The notes under the pieces are model-generated. The model ran no database searches and was not told the origin of the DNA. It saw only the letters and a program-made list of their open reading frames with translations. Positions 1 through 10,978 of a DNA stretch of 64,000 bases are shown here, piece after piece. Numbering within the stretch: the stretch's first letter is position 1; each line of letters begins with the position of its first letter. This stretch comes from Podarcis raffonei. Taxonomy: Eukaryota; Chordata; Lepidosauria; Squamata; Lacertidae. The position numbers were made by a program, and so were the translations under genes. Location: positions 1,684,001 through 1,748,000 of the forward strand of contig NC_070614.1 of assembly GCF_027172205.1 (NCBI RefSeq), given 5' to 3'.

Positions 1-177
1 TTTAAACAAGAAATACATTTAAATAGCACACAATAACAAAGTCTTATGGAGCTGCAGGGGGCAAGGTTCCCTGGGTGCCCCATACTTCATGAAATTAGTA
101 AATGTGGGGTTTGATCAATAGATTTAGCAAGGCCGAGAACAGAAGTCTAGCCAGCTTCCTCAGGAGATTGGCTAGTA

Positions 178-180
178 GTA

Positions 181-222
<42 letters not shown>
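178..222. repeat. (TAA)n microsatellite
   Basis: Uninterrupted trinucleotide run forming the 3' tail of the adjoining minus-strand L2-like LINE. Confidence 0.95.
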
Positions 223-223
<1 letters not shown>

Positions 224-1065
224 CCCACCCACCTGGCTGGGTTTCCCCAGCCATTCTGGGCGATTTCCAACAGAATATTAAAAACACAATAAAACATCAA
301 ACATTAAAAACTTCCCTGAACAGGGCTGCCTTCAGATGTCTTCTAAAAGTCTGGTAGTTGTTTTTCTCTTTGACATCTGGTGGGAGGGCGTTCCACAGGG
401 CGGGCGCCACCACCAAGAAGGCCCTCTGCCTGGTTCCCTGTAACTTGGCTTCTCGCAGCGAGGGAACTGCCAGAAGGCCCTTGGAGCTGGACCTCAGTGT
501 CCGGGCAGAACGATGGGGGTGGAGACGCTCCTTCAGGTATACAGGACCGAGGCCAATTAGAGCTTTAAAGGTCAGCACCAACACTTTGAATTGTGCTCGG
601 AAAACGTACTGGGAGCCAATGTAGTTCTTTCAGGACCAGTGTTATATGGTCTTGGTGGCCACTCTCAGTCACCAGTTGAGCTGTCACATTCTGGATTAAT
701 TGCAGTTTCCAAGCCACCTTCAAAGGTAGCCCCATGTAGAGCGCATTACAGTAGTCCAAGCAGGAGATAACTAGAGCATGCAGCACTTTGGCAAGATAGT
801 CAGCGGGCAGGTAGGGTCTCAACCTACATACCAGATGGAGCTGGTAGACAGCTGCCCTGGACACAAAATGGACCTGTGCCTCCATGGATAGATGTGAGTC
901 CAGAATGACTCCCAGGCTGTGCACCTGGTCCTTCAGGGGCACAGTTGCCCCATTCAGGACCAGGGAGTCCTCCACACCTGCCCGCCTCCTGTCCCCCCAA
1001 AACAGTACTTCTGTCTCGTTAGGATTCAACCTCAATCTGTTAGCCGCCATCCATCAGCTGAGAGG
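178..1065 (-). mobile_element. L2-like LINE, 3' part
   Basis: A 5'-truncated non-LTR retrotransposon. Read on the minus strand it encodes the region after the reverse transcriptase palm, with the motifs LRLNPNETEVLFWGD, SLGVILDS and LDYCNALY, typical of L2/CR1-superclade LINEs. The two longest open pieces (1050-565 and 584-297) lie in different frames, so at least one frameshift lies near 570-600. The 3' end is marked by the (TAA)n tract at 178-222. A close relative lies at 46400-47515 and a shorter 3' end at 24795-25086. L2 assignment is by motif recall; membership of the L2/CR1 superclade is firmer than the exact family. It sits in an SVOP intron, antisense to the gene. Confidence 0.8.
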
Positions 1066-1886
1066 CCATCCACAATGAGATAAAACATCCCCTACCACTC
1101 TCTGGAAACCATTTTGGATCCATTAAGTGAGAGGTACTGAAAGAGGTGCCATCAAAGAAGAAAATGGGATAGTGAGTCCTCACCCTGACAATGCAGTCTG
1201 GGGGGGTCCCCTCCCAGCTGTGTGTTAGTTGGCAAATGTCAATATCATTGTTGGGAGGGGGGTTGCCAGGGTTACAGAGGTATGATGGCACTGCAGAGAG
1301 AAAATGCCCTTTTTGCATGAGGCTTGGGTTGTGTTTTAGCAAAGGTTTTTTGTGGGGAGAAGGGTGAAGCTAACAGATAGACAAGCTGTGTGGAGGAAAC
1401 AGAGATGGTGTTTTGACTACCTTTGAATACAATGCTGCGCCACTGTAGGGAGCAAGCCCCTCTGAAATGTGATGCTCCTCGGTCAAGTGCAAAGACCCTT
1501 GGAATCTCTCACTGCTCAGTAGAGATTGGGGTGGGTGGTAAGAAAAGAAAAACTGCAAAATTGAATGAAAGTTAAAATTAAACATACCTGCAAATGTGGG
1601 TTATTTTGTTCACATTCTCTGGAAAAAATAAAAATTAATAATATTGGTGTTGGGGTAGTAACATTTTTTAAAAGGTTATGCTTTATTTATAAATATCAAG
1701 ATATTGTCTTTGAGGTCTTATGACAGTACCACTTACAGCTGAAAGCTTACTAAGTATTCCAAATGCCTGTTCTTCAGGCATCGTAGAACATGTTGCAGCA
1801 AGGGCCAAGAACAGAGATTTATTGTTATTCACTGTTGCGATGGGGCTGACATCTCCAAACCCGCTTCCGTCCCTCCACACGGGCAG
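1066..1886. other. SVOP intron sequence, nothing recognised
   Basis: Non-coding stretch between the L2-like LINE and the first SVOP exon in the window. I see no exon, RNA gene or clear repeat. The SVOP exon that should precede 1887 was not found here, so it lies left of position 1. Confidence 0.6.
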
Positions 1887-2012
1887 GTCTTCTGGGCCAT
1901 TGGGACCGTCTTTGAGGTTCTCCTGGCGGTGTTCGTGATGCCCACCCTGGGTTGGCGCTGGCTGCTCATCCTTTCGGCGGCCCCCCTTCTGCTCTTTGCC
2001 ATCTTGTGTTTC
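1887..2012 (+). CDS. SVOP: SVOP exon (first of nine in window)
   Basis: SVOP is the synaptic vesicle 2-related protein, a 12-helix major-facilitator-superfamily protein of synaptic and neuroendocrine vesicles whose substrate is not settled; nucleotide binding is reported for the family. This exon encodes 42 residues beginning [11 protein letters not shown] and ending in ILCF, a membrane helix near the middle of the protein. It is bounded by acceptor GGGCAG and donor GTAGGT, and starts and ends in phase 0. The nine exons here sum to 990 bases, 329 residues plus stop, with all phases matching, so the C-terminal three fifths of a protein usually about 548 residues long is present. The N-terminal exons are outside the window. 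Identification rests on near-identity with my recall of mammalian SVOP. Confidence 0.95.
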
Positions 2013-2438
2013 GTAGGTATTCCTTCTGGCTTCCCAAAGTCTTGGGGAGGGAGGGGGGACACAGCTTCAGATTAGTCCTGTCCATTTGGTTGGTCTCCTG
2101 CCTTTGGACAGAAAGTGATTGTAAGAAATCAATATTTTAGTGTGGCAGCACACACACTTGACATCAGGCAGACACTTTCACTGTACTCTTTTCGGCACCT
2201 GCCAAAAACATTTTTTGGGCGGGGCAAGACTATCCAGGTATATACACTATTGACAAGTGTTTTAATCAGGCTTTCAGCTTGTTGGGTTTTTTTATTAATG
2301 TTTTAGATAGTTGTTTTTAAAAAACCCCTTGATAATTTCATGTTTTGTTCTTTTTTTGTAAACGATTTTGAGGTGTAGTTTTTTTGCGATCAATCATTTT
2401 TATGAAATGAATAAAATAAATTTATCATACCTTTACAG

Positions 2439-2567
2439 TGGTTACCAGAAAGTGCACGATACGATGTGCTATCTGGGAATCAGGAGAAAGCCTTTGCCAC
2501 TTTGAAGCGGATAGCGACTGAGAATGGAGCTCCAATGCCTCTGGGGAAACTGATCATCTCCAGGCAG
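2439..2567 (+). CDS. SVOP: SVOP exon
   Basis: 43 codons starting [18 protein letters not shown] and ending LIISRQ; acceptor CTTTACAG, donor GTGAGTG, phase 0 at both ends. This is the large cytoplasmic loop between helices 6 and 7 of the transporter fold, with the WLPESARY motif that MFS sugar-porter relatives carry after helix 6. Confidence 0.96.
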
Positions 2568-2579
2568 GTGAGTGCAGGT

Positions 2580-2655
2580 GGACAAGCACTCCTGGGGGCG
2601 GGACTAGATGACCTTTGGGAGCATTCCAACTCTACCATTCTAGGGTTCTATGAAA
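2580..2655 (+). repeat. CR1 LINE 3' tail fragment
   Basis: Short relic ending in the CR1-type terminal motif (CATTCTAGGGTTCTATGA), preceded by the GGACTAGATGACCT block seen at the end of other CR1 copies in the window. Confidence 0.7.
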
Positions 2656-2941
2656 CAACCACCCCAAAATCCAGCGAGCTTCAACAAAAGTGTGCATGGA
2701 TCACTTGGCTCAGACCTGGGATTATTTATTTTCTTCATTTGTCTGCAAGACTTGTATCTCACTTCATTAAAATGTCTGAGATGTCTTACAATAAATAATA
2801 TGTACAACATCAGTAAAAAATATTAAATTAACGTATGAAAACTAGCTAAAATAAAAGTGTATTTGCTGTAAGCAGGGGAGGGGAGGCAGGCATATTGTGG
2901 GTGCCACCTCTGAAAAGGCCCCATCTCAGGTACTCAACTGG

Positions 2942-3221
2942 GCCATATCCACACCATGCACATAAAGCGCTATGATACCAAACAGTTATGGCTCCCCGCA
3001 AAGAATTATGGGAACTGTAGTTTGTTACAGGTGCTGAGCGTTGTAGAAGCCCCCCTTCCCCTCCCAGAGCCACAGTTGCCAGAGTTCCCTGAGAAGAGGG
3101 ACTGGTTCTTAAACCACTCGGGGAATTGCAGCCCTGAGAAGGGAATCAAGGATTCCTTGGGCAAAGAAACATTGATTTAAAGTGGCATGATAGTGTTTTA
3201 AATGCATGGTGTGAATGTGGC
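2942..3221. mobile_element. Palindromic MITE (hAT-like)
   Basis: About 280 bp with imperfect terminal inverted repeats built on CACACCATGCA (left arm 2942-2975, right arm 3188-3221) and an internal inverted GGGAACTGTAGTTTGTTA-type block. The same family occurs at 17704-17855 and 20394-20748. The length and palindromic layout fit a non-autonomous DNA transposon; the hAT label is a guess because I could not fix an 8-bp target duplication. Confidence 0.65.
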
Positions 3222-3385
3222 GCTGCTAATTTCTGACAGCAAGGAAGCTGCCACAGGGACTCATCAGATGAATGAGGAATGCCAGGCAAACTCCTAAGAA
3301 ATCCATGGTGCCCCCCCCCTTTGGCCGATGTTTTCAGACAGCACCCAGCTTTCCTATATCTATGTATATGTTTGTTTCCAAACAG

Positions 3386-3459
3386 GAAGACAGAGGTAAG
3401 ATGAGGGACCTCTTCACCCCCCAGTTTAGATGGACAACACTCCTGCTTTGGTTTATATG
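3386..3459 (+). CDS. SVOP: SVOP exon
   Basis: 74 bases encoding [18 protein letters not shown] through LLLWFIW, ending two bases into a tryptophan codon (TG, then GTAAGAG). The split codon is completed by the first G at 4798. It forms the end of the central loop and the start of helix 7. Confidence 0.96.
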
Positions 3460-4797
3460 GTAAGAGGAAGATAGAGAAGATTCAGGGTCAGCCGGCCTCT
3501 CTGATATTTATTTATTTATTTATTTTATTTATTAGACCTACTGTATATAACCCCCTTTCATCATGGGATCTGGTGGCCTGAGGGCAAGTTGGCACATTAG
3601 TCGGGTGGCCCTGTGGCTTGGTTTGTGCCCTCGGGGCACAGATCTGGCAGCTTTATAGAGTCAGGTGGGATCTCAATTGGCTTCTCAAGCTCCACAATCC
3701 CGCTGGATCTGACCAATGCAGTACCGCCACCTGGCCACCTGACGTGGGGGCGCTGCAATGCCTGGCTCCTTTTGCCAACATCCCTGATGCAATGAGAGGC
3801 TGGGGCAGCCAAGGTGGGGGGAAACTCACATGCAAAAGGGGAGATGCTCTTTAGTAAAAGTACAAGAGACGAGGCTGTCACCTGATTAAAGACATCCTAG
3901 TTCATCCATCACATATGCTTTAGTCAATTAATTGATTAATGCAAATGCTTAAATAGCCAGAGGTGTAAATTAGTGCACCCCACTTATTCTGCTGATTAAA
4001 ACTTGCGCAGTTAAATTCATATTTCTTTAACCGAGCAACAGCCCCACTGCAACAAAAGTGTTTCCCTCTAGTGTGAAAGAGAAAAATAGGAGAGCCCTTG
4101 AAAGCTGATTTTGTAAGTGCTTGTGTTAAAATTGATCAGGACCCCTCTCTATTTTTGGTCAAAAACATTAAAAGTGCAGCCCAAGGAAAAGGGAATTTAG
4201 CAGATGCTGTTTGCTAAATGCTGACCTGCAGGTTCCTTCTTCGACACGGTCAATGCGTTAAACGAGAGGCAAAGGGAATGGGACAGATTCACGGAGGAGG
4301 CGATCAGTGGCTCTGAGCCAAAGTGGCTGTGCTCTGCCTCCAAAGCCTCTGCAGGCAGCTTTGCTTCTGCATAGCAGCTGCTGGAAGCCACGGGAGGGCG
4401 GAGGGCTCTTGTGCTCCTGTTCTGCTCCCTGCTTTCCCACAGGAAACTGGCTGACCACTGCAAGAACAGGATGCTGGACTAAAGGGGCCATTGGCCTGAT
4501 CCAGCAGGCTCTGCTTATGTTCTTATGTTCAGAGGACTAGTGACTGAATTTATGACACTGGATTTGTACTGTGGCAAGCTAACTGCGAATTACGATGCGG
4601 ACCAAGGTTGCCCCTGGCCACCCCAGCCGACTGTGAGCTTGAACCTAGCTGCACTGTGCACACACATGCGCAATGTCATTCCCCCCGTTGGATCCTGAGC
4701 CTGCAGCCCCTCCCCACTCCAGATTCAGGGCCATGCCGTGTTCCTTTTCAATCCACCTGCCTGCCTGCAACACTCTCTCTGCTTCTCCTCACTCCAG
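3460..4797. other. SVOP intron
   Basis: Holds a TTTA-type simple repeat at about 3509-3536 and an L3/CR1-like LINE tail at 4310-4535 (listed separately). The rest, including 3540-4300, shows no gene or repeat that I recognise. Confidence 0.6.
4310..4535 (+). repeat. CR1/L3-like LINE 3' end
   Basis: Relic with the block for 'ggatgctggact ... ggcctgatccagcaggctct' and the terminal GTTCTTATGTTC motif. Same family as copies at 6540-6745, 10640-10860 (-), 26207-26440 (-), 26505-27045 and 52865-53185. Confidence 0.75.
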
Positions 4798-4874
4798 GTT
4801 CTCCAATGCCTTTTCTTATTACGGCTTAGTTTTACTAACAACGGAGCTCTTTCAAGCAGGAGACCTCTGCAGCT
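4798..4874 (+). CDS. SVOP: SVOP exon
   Basis: 77 bases: one base completes the split W codon, then [18 protein letters not shown] and QAGDLCS, ending one base into the next codon before donor GTGAGT. Helix 7 and the start of the following lumenal loop. Reading on past the donor gives an unrelated open tail, so the splice site is needed. Confidence 0.95.
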
Positions 4875-5175
4875 GTGAGTACAACAGGCAGGGAGTTCCA
4901 GAGGGCGGCTGCTGCCAGACTCAAATACCATTTTCTTGCAAACGCTGTCACAGTTCCAGCTCCTTTGATCCAAGTGGTCAAGTGGGCATACATAGGGAGA
5001 GGGGATCTCGCAGGTGACACTCACAACTCGGTGGTTCACCTCGCAACTTAAAACTGCATCAGGGGCACGCCAGGCCCAAAGGTGCAAGGATGCATGCACG
5101 CGGGGGGGGGGGTTGGAACGATTTCTTAAAATATCACCTATTCACCCTCCTCCTCCTCCTCTTGCTTCATCTAAG

Positions 5176-5283
5176 TATCTAGCAAGAGAAAAGCAGTGAA
5201 GGCCAAGTGCAGCCTGGCATGTGAATACCTGACTGAAAAGGACTACATCGACCTGCTGTGGACCACTCTCTCCGAGTTCCCAG
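5176..5283 (+). CDS. SVOP: SVOP exon
   Basis: 108 bases. The acceptor is the CTAAG at 5171-5175, after a CTCCT-rich pyrimidine tract; this choice, not the later TAG, gives [12 protein letters not shown] with the same length as the human loop and keeps the phase. It continues [18 protein letters not shown] to EFPG, donor GTAGAC. This is the lumenal loop between helices 7 and 8. Confidence 0.93.
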
Positions 5284-5339
5284 GTAGACTGCTGGGAAAT
5301 TAAAGGCTCCGAGTAGCCGAGTGGGAAAACTTGCACATT

Positions 5340-5500
5340 TGTTCAGAATCTAATTAAAAATATGTAGCTTAATTAATTCAACAAAACTGATGAATGTGAT
5401 CCAGTGACATCAGCTCTTCCAAGTCATTCCAGCACCCCTGCCTCCTCCTGCTCCCCTAGGAAATCCCACCCTCACCCCCAGGGGGTGGGCAGTATCAGGC
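5340..5500. repeat. Old interspersed repeat, shared with 13025-13210
   Basis: About 160 bp with matching blocks to 13025-13210, among them TTAATTC[AG]ACAAAA, GATCCAGTGACA/GAACCAGTGACA and CCCCCAGGGGGTGG. Family not recognised. The following ~5500-5575 resembles the 'actaatgatctgactcaat' repeat also seen at 22020-22345 and 27248-27335. Confidence 0.55.
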
Positions 5501-5696
5501 ACTTAGGGAACTGCTGGTGTCGACCATGCTGAGCAAGTTGGACTAATGATCTGACTCAATATAAGACAAATTCCTTTGTTTCTGGATTTGTATCTCGTTC
5601 TTATGGTTAAAGTCTCAGCAATTCTTTTTCTCTCTCTGTTGCTGTAAACTGCCTTGAACATGTGCCAGAGAAACACCAGTTTTTTAAAGAAAGAAA

Positions 5697-5726
5697 GAAG
5701 CAAGCAAGCAAGCAAGCAAGCAAGCG
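5697..5726. repeat. (CAAG)n microsatellite
   Basis: Seven near-perfect tetranucleotide units in an SVOP intron. Confidence 0.9.
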
Positions 5727-6079
5727 ACCCACTAGATTTCATGCCTGTGCACTAGTCCTATGGATGTTCAGAGCACACCAACCTCAGAATTGCCTCCATG
5801 ACCCATCTGAATTGGGTGCTGCACAGCAGCCAGAGAGGAAGGGAAGGCTTTGAAAATAAGTTCAGAAAAGTTGCTAGCCAGAACAAACAAATCCACAAGC
5901 CCATTACCCCAGAAGAGCTTATGTTAGTCATTTATGGCCTGAACATAAAAAAGCAACAGCTTCCATAACTGCTGCTCTGCCTGCTTGACATGAAGGCTGT
6001 GGCCATGCACCACGGGCGAGCAGAGCGCTACTCACAAGCCTGCTTCAGTAACATCAGTAACATCCTTCTCCTCCTCCAG

Positions 6080-6191
6080 GTGTTCTAGTGACCTTATGGG
6101 TTATTGATCGGATTGGGCGTAAGAAGACAATGGCCCTCTGCTTCTTTGTCTTTGCATTTTGCAGCCTCCTACTCTTTCTCTGCGTTGGAAG
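6080..6191 (+). CDS. SVOP: SVOP exon
   Basis: 112 bases encoding (G)[17 protein letters not shown] and [19 protein letters not shown], from acceptor CTCCTCCAG to donor GTGAGC, phases 1 and 2. The DRIGRKKT block is the MFS signature between helices 8 and 9. Confidence 0.96.
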
Positions 6192-6539
6192 GTGAGCAAA
6201 GTGATCCAGACCGGCTGGTGGGGGGAACCCACCCAACCCTGCAAATGCCCCACCCCCACAAGGAAGGCACTGCAAAGCACTTCTGGGGGGGGCCTGGGAC
6301 ATGCTCAAAGTTGTGCTACAAATGCTTTTACCTAACTGTGTGGAGGTTCTCCGTACTGGTGTGAGGAGCAGGTAGTCTGCACACCTGCAAATTCTGAACT
6401 TTCAGGCAAACCCGGAGCAAAGTATTTCAGAGGTTCCACATGGGGGATACACAAAGAGCATTATTCGTGGTAAAGGGAAGGTTGCAGACCAGTACAAAGA
6501 ATTTAAATGGTAGCTCTAGTGATGCTTCTGCCCTCCACT

Positions 6540-6745
6540 TCCCATTTTTGGTCTTCCAAGAGACCACAGGAAAGACTAAGGATGGTCATTATGCTCTGCC
6601 TCCACAGTCAGAGGCAGAAATGCTTCTGAATCCCAGTTGCTGGAGGGGAGAGTCCTCCTGTGCTTGGGTCCCGCTTGTGGGTTTCCCGTTGGGGCACCCG
6701 GCTGGCCACTGTGAGAACAGGGTGCTGGACTGATCCAGCAGGAGG
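6540..6745 (+). repeat. CR1/L3-like LINE 3' end
   Basis: Contains the family blocks for the 'ctgcctccacagtcagaggcag' region, the 'gttgctggaggggagagt' region and 'gtgagaacagggtgctggac', in the order seen in the other copies. It lies in an SVOP intron, sense orientation. Confidence 0.75.
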
Positions 6746-7108
6746 CTGTTATTGTTACACACCACCCCCTTCTGCACAAATGGTGCAAGATCTCAGGGGT
6801 GGAGGCATGCTTACCAGGGGCTGTGTTCCCTTTTGGGACAATGAGGCACAGCAGAGACTGCAGGGTCTTCATGATATAGGGTTTTATTTACGCTGACATA
6901 CAACCTGCACCTAGATGCAGTGGCGTAGCTGGGGGGCAGGAACTGGAATTATGGGGAAGGGAATTTAGGGGAATGGAATTTAGGGGAATCTGAACCCCAA
7001 CAAACCCATAACATCATGTTCTTATGATACAGCAGTACAATGAGTGCGTCCGGTCAAAATGTACCAGCATCTTCTCAAAACAAAAACTCTGTCCTTCTGT
7101 CCTTACAG

Positions 7109-7190
7109 GAAAGTTCTCACTGTGTTATTGTTCATTGCAAGGGCTTTTATTTCGGGAGGATTTCAAGCCGCCTACGTTTACACCCCTGAG
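7109..7190 (+). CDS. SVOP: SVOP exon
   Basis: 82 bases: one base completes arginine, then [18 protein letters not shown] and QAAYVYTPE, donor GTAAGA. Helices 9 and 10; together with the next exon it forms the conserved YVYTPEVYPTATR motif of sugar-porter-like MFS proteins. Confidence 0.96.
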
Positions 7191-7504
7191 GTAAGAAAAC
7201 AAGAAGCCAAATATTCTGTGAGGAGGGGGCTTGCCCGGGACCAGGAGCATCAGTAGCAAGGAGGTCTTGATGGGGTGGGGCAGGAGCATCGTGGTTGGCG
7301 TGGAAAAGCAAGGCAGAGACTGTGAAACCAAGACCCCGTAGGCTCTCTGGGATCTCTCCGTTTCCATGGAGCACATGGGAAAGAGAGGCTTGTGCTGCTG
7401 CCTCCAGAGGGCTTGCTGTGTTCGTTGTCTTGTCTCTTTCACAACAATCCCTTGCAGTTCCGTGTAATTCTAGGGTTGTGGGGGGCCCAGAATGCACTAC
7501 AGAT

Positions 7505-7712
7505 TCTGAGTAAACATTAGGAAAGACTTTCTGATAGTAAGAGCTGTTGGACACCTCAGGAGGTGGTGGACTCTCCTTCCATGGAGGTTTTGAAGGAGAG
7601 GTTGGGAGACCATCTGTCAGGGATTCTTGAGCTGTGATTCCTGCACTGCAGGGGGTTGGACTAGATGACCTCATGGGGTCACTTCCAACTCTACAATTCT
7701 ACAATCCTATGA
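7505..7712 (+). repeat. CR1 LINE 3' end
   Basis: Relic with 'gtaagagctgtt', 'ctccttccatggaggtttt', 'gggttggactagatgacct' and terminal 'tctacaatcctatgattc', matching the 3' end of the better CR1 copy at 30666-33946. Confidence 0.85.
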
Positions 7713-7785
7713 TTCATGAGATCCAGTAAGTACCTCCTCAGTTGGCAGCCGCCTCCACCTTTCCCGCTTGCCCAGTGGAACATGG

Positions 7786-7786
7786 A

Positions 7787-7825
<39 letters not shown>
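7786..7825. repeat. (GT)n microsatellite
   Basis: About 20 uninterrupted GT units in an SVOP intron, likely length-polymorphic. Confidence 0.95.
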
Positions 7826-7826
<1 letters not shown>

Positions 7827-8087
7827 TGATCCCAGGATCTCATGTTGTGTTTTTATTAGCATATGGGACCTGCACACCCTTCTCAGCCATTAGCACCAGC
7901 CATGAACGTCTGCTTTTCACCTGGAGGAATCCCTGCCCCCAAATCTCAAATGCTTGAGGGCAGTATGTGTTTGCCCATTGCTTGGGGGCTGCTTTCTGCA
8001 TATGACCAGAAGCATCCTTTCCCTCCACTGCCCCTTATCACCTTTCTGGTGACTATTCAGAGATCCAGAGAAGTGAGGCATGTAGAA

Positions 8088-8165
8088 TCATAGATTCATA
8101 GAGTTGGAAGAGACCCCACGGGTCATCTAGTCCAACCCCATGCAATGCAGGAATCTCAGCGCAAG
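8088..8165 (-). repeat. CR1 LINE 3' tail, minus strand
   Basis: Begins 'agaatcatagattcatagag' and continues 'ttggaagagacccc', the reverse complement of the CR1 terminus. Confidence 0.85.
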
Positions 8166-8205
8166 ATGTCCCCATGTGCCAATGCACCTATGAATTCCTC
8201 CTTAG

Positions 8206-8295
8206 GTTTACCCCACGGCCACTCGTGCTCTGGGTCTCGGGACGTGTAGCGGGGTAGCCAGAGTCGGCGCACTCATCACACCATTTATCGCTCAG
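8206..8295 (+). CDS. SVOP: SVOP exon
   Basis: 30 codons in phase 0: [18 protein letters not shown] then [12 protein letters not shown]. Acceptor CCTTAG, donor GTAACA. Helix 11 with its flanking arginine. Confidence 0.96.
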
Positions 8296-8872
8296 GTAAC
8301 AGTGTGTTAAATTCATTCCTTGATCAAGGTGGGTATTTCAGAATGTCCTGGGGTTGCTTGTTAGGGTCCTGGGATGAGGATTTGGAGGGGAGAGAGAGTT
8401 GGGTTGTTGCTACACAGAGGCATAGAGTTTGGCCATTAAATTCTGCATTTGCTAGGCCTGTTTTTGCATCCTGAACCTTATTCCTAAGAATTCCAGGTCC
8501 CCTGTGTGCTAAAGGGGAACCTGTGCTACTATGTGCAGCTGCCCCCCATCAAGTAAATAAATAAGAATACTTAACTAACTGACCAATTGCATCACAGATA
8601 ACTCAGTTCTGCCCCCTAACATAAAGCCTGCCCCCCAATTAATCCATGCCCACAGGCATTTGGGTGGCCCCTGCGAGAAGATGATGGTGGGCCAGGTGGG
8701 CCCTTGGTCCAAACCAGAAGCCTCTTCTTATGCTCTTTAACATTCAGCTCATCTACTCCAACCCTTAATGGTGAACCCAGGCAACTCGTATGTGCAGAGC
8801 TCTCTGACCCTGAGAGTTGACTGAGAGGCCCTTCTGTGTCTGCCTTTGCTGACTCCCCCCTCCCACTTCCAG
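8296..8872. other. Last SVOP intron
   Basis: No repeat or gene recognised. It ends in a good pyrimidine tract (CCCCCCTCCCACTTCCAG). Confidence 0.6.
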
Positions 8873-9064
8873 GTGATGCTGGAGTCCTCTGTCTATTTGA
8901 CGCTGATAGTCTACAGCGGCTGCTGCATCTTGGCTGCTCTTGCTTCCTGCTTGCTGCCCATCGAAACCAAAGGCCGCGGCCTGCAGGAGTCCACCCACAG
9001 GGAATGGGGGCAGGAGATGTTTGGGCGCGGAGTCCCACACTCAAACTCTGGGTCTCAGAGGTGA
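8873..9064 (+). CDS. SVOP: SVOP last coding exon with stop
   Basis: 63 codons plus TGA at 9062-9064. Encodes [18 protein letters not shown] (helix 12), then [13 protein letters not shown] and a cytoplasmic tail ending [12 protein letters not shown]. The tail aligns with the human end (RSNSGSQE) but looks a few residues shorter between EWGQEM and NSGSQ. Candidate poly(A) signals downstream are ATTAAA near 9249 and AATAAA at 10631 and 11577; I cannot tell which is used. Confidence 0.96.
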   Translation: MMLESSVYLTLIVYSGCCILAALASCLLPIETKGRGLQESTHREWGQEMFGRGVPHSNSGSQR

Positions 9065-10639
9065 TGACGTGACACACTGGCCCAGCCACAAGGTCGTCCA
9101 AGGAGTTTCCGCCCCTCCAGCTCTGGCACCCGAGAAGCAGAATGTCTTGTCACTGCCGTGTGTGTCCAAAAGCAAGAACGCTCCACCTGTGTCCTGGGCG
9201 CCTTTTTTCACTCGCACCCATCACTGTCCACTTGTGCAAGGAGAGGTATTAAATCTGGAGAGTGAACGTGCGGGAGAGAGTTTTGGGGGAGGAATGTGAT
9301 GCAGCTGGGGAGGAAGAGAAATGGGAGCCTTTGCCAAACTGTCTGCCCCTTCATGTGGTTGATGACAAACAAGCTTAGTTTCTTGACGCCAAGTGCTCCA
9401 TGCCAAGCAGGCAGATCGATGGACAGGATTTGGCTCTGCACAAATGCCCTCAATGCCAGGAAGTGGGCTTGCAGATCCCCAGATCCCAGTGCAGCCCTCC
9501 ATCAGTCTCATGCACTTGTGAATTAATCACTTGCCTTGCACTCCCATCAACATCCACGAACGACCATCAGCCTTTGAGAGCCTCTTTGCCAGAGAGGTTC
9601 TGAGTCTTAAAGAGCAGCTGGGAACTTCAGCAAATGCTGCTCTGAGAGCTCTTCTACTAACCACAAAGAAACAAAGAAACCCACCACTTTGCTTGCCCTA
9701 GAGGTGAAGTCTGCAAACAGGGCCATGCATTTGGGCTGTTGTGCGCAAGCAGTCCTCATGGCAGCGCAGAAAGGGGCAGCTGAAGGACTGAAAGGATGTT
9801 CCTAAGAGGAACATTTAAGCATCTGAGGCTTTTTCGTTTAGAAACATGGCAACTTGAGGGGAGGACAGGAGAGAGTTCTATGAGATTATGGGTGGCGTGG
9901 ATAAATTCAATAGCAAAAAGCTTTTCTCATAATATTTAAACTCAGGATCATCCAGAGAAACTGGGGGCAGCAGATTCAGCACAGACAAAGGAAATTCATT
10001 CCTTAATTTAAAGACTTTGTTGATTTATGGGTTATATGGCTTCTGGCAAATTCAGGGAAGAGGCTATTTGTCCTGGTGACCTCATAGAACCTCCAGTTTC
10101 AGGGACAGTCTATGCCACCCAAAACAGTTAGCTGGGGTGAACAAGAGCAGTGGAGAGGCTGTTGGCTTCAAGGCAAGTTTGTGGGCTTCCCAGAGGCATC
10201 TGGCTGGCCCCTGTGGAACAAAGGAACGCTGGTCTACACAGATCTTTCTGTTCACCCATCAGAACAGGAAGCAGAATTTCATTTTATTGGGGTTCATTTC
10301 CCTGTCAGTAAAGCCAGTGAGAACCTGCCATTGTGATTCCAGGTGTGTATGCATTCAGAAATAGATGCTGTGGCTCTCTCCGTTGGGTCCCAGCCCCTGT
10401 AACACTTTGCTGGGGCTGTTTCTGCAATTGTCTGGTCAGTCAGAGGAAAGTCAAGGAAAGTCAAGGAGCCCATGCATGATGGGGATGGAGTTTGGCCTCT
10501 ATGCTTAATCCCTCGTCTTGGAATTGAATGAAAAAAGTAGGAGTCCTTGCTCTCCAGGAAATGGGTTCCTCGTCCCAATTCATTTCATACTCCAAGATTT
10601 AGAAAACTCCCAAAATGAATGAACACATTGAATAAAACT

Positions 10640-10860
10640 ACTCTATAAGGAGAAGCAGGTACAATTAAGAGCCCTGCTGAATTGGGCAAATGTCCATACA
10701 GCCCAGCATCCTGCTTCTGTCAGTGGGCAGCCCATAACTGCTAGGAAGCAGGACATGAAGGCAACTGCTCTCCCTGCTGTTTCCCCTCCCTGCCTGATGT
10801 TGCAGAGGTAAATTGCCTCCAGACAAGGTGGTGCCATTTAGTTGTCATCCATAGCCATTG
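10640..10860 (-). repeat. CR1/L3-like LINE 3' end, minus strand
   Basis: 'gcccagcatcctgcttctgtcagtgggc' style block (reverse of the family's gtgagaacaggatgctgg region) and 'gccattgataag' near its far end. Diverged copy. Confidence 0.6.
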
Positions 10861-10943
10861 ATAAGTGTATCCCATGTGAATTTGTAGGTGCTTATTTGCA
10901 TGTGAAAAGGGCTGTTAAGGATTGCAAGGAACATCCACTGACA

Positions 10944-10978
10944 TCAGGGTCCCTTCCAACTCTACAATTCTATGATCA
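10944..10978 (+). repeat. CR1 LINE 3' tail fragment
   Basis: 'cccttccaactctacaattc' followed by TATGAT, the CR1 terminus. Confidence 0.75.

Noticed and set aside
5181-5186. Alternative SVOP acceptor at the TAG before CAAGAG (5180)
   Set aside because: It breaks the reading frame; the CTAAG acceptor at 5171-5175 restores phase and the expected loop length.
7147-7674. 175-residue minus-strand open frame
   Set aside because: Antisense to an SVOP exon and a CR1 tail; no recognisable protein motif.
8616-9101. 161-residue minus-strand open frame
   Set aside because: Shadow of the last SVOP exon on the other strand.
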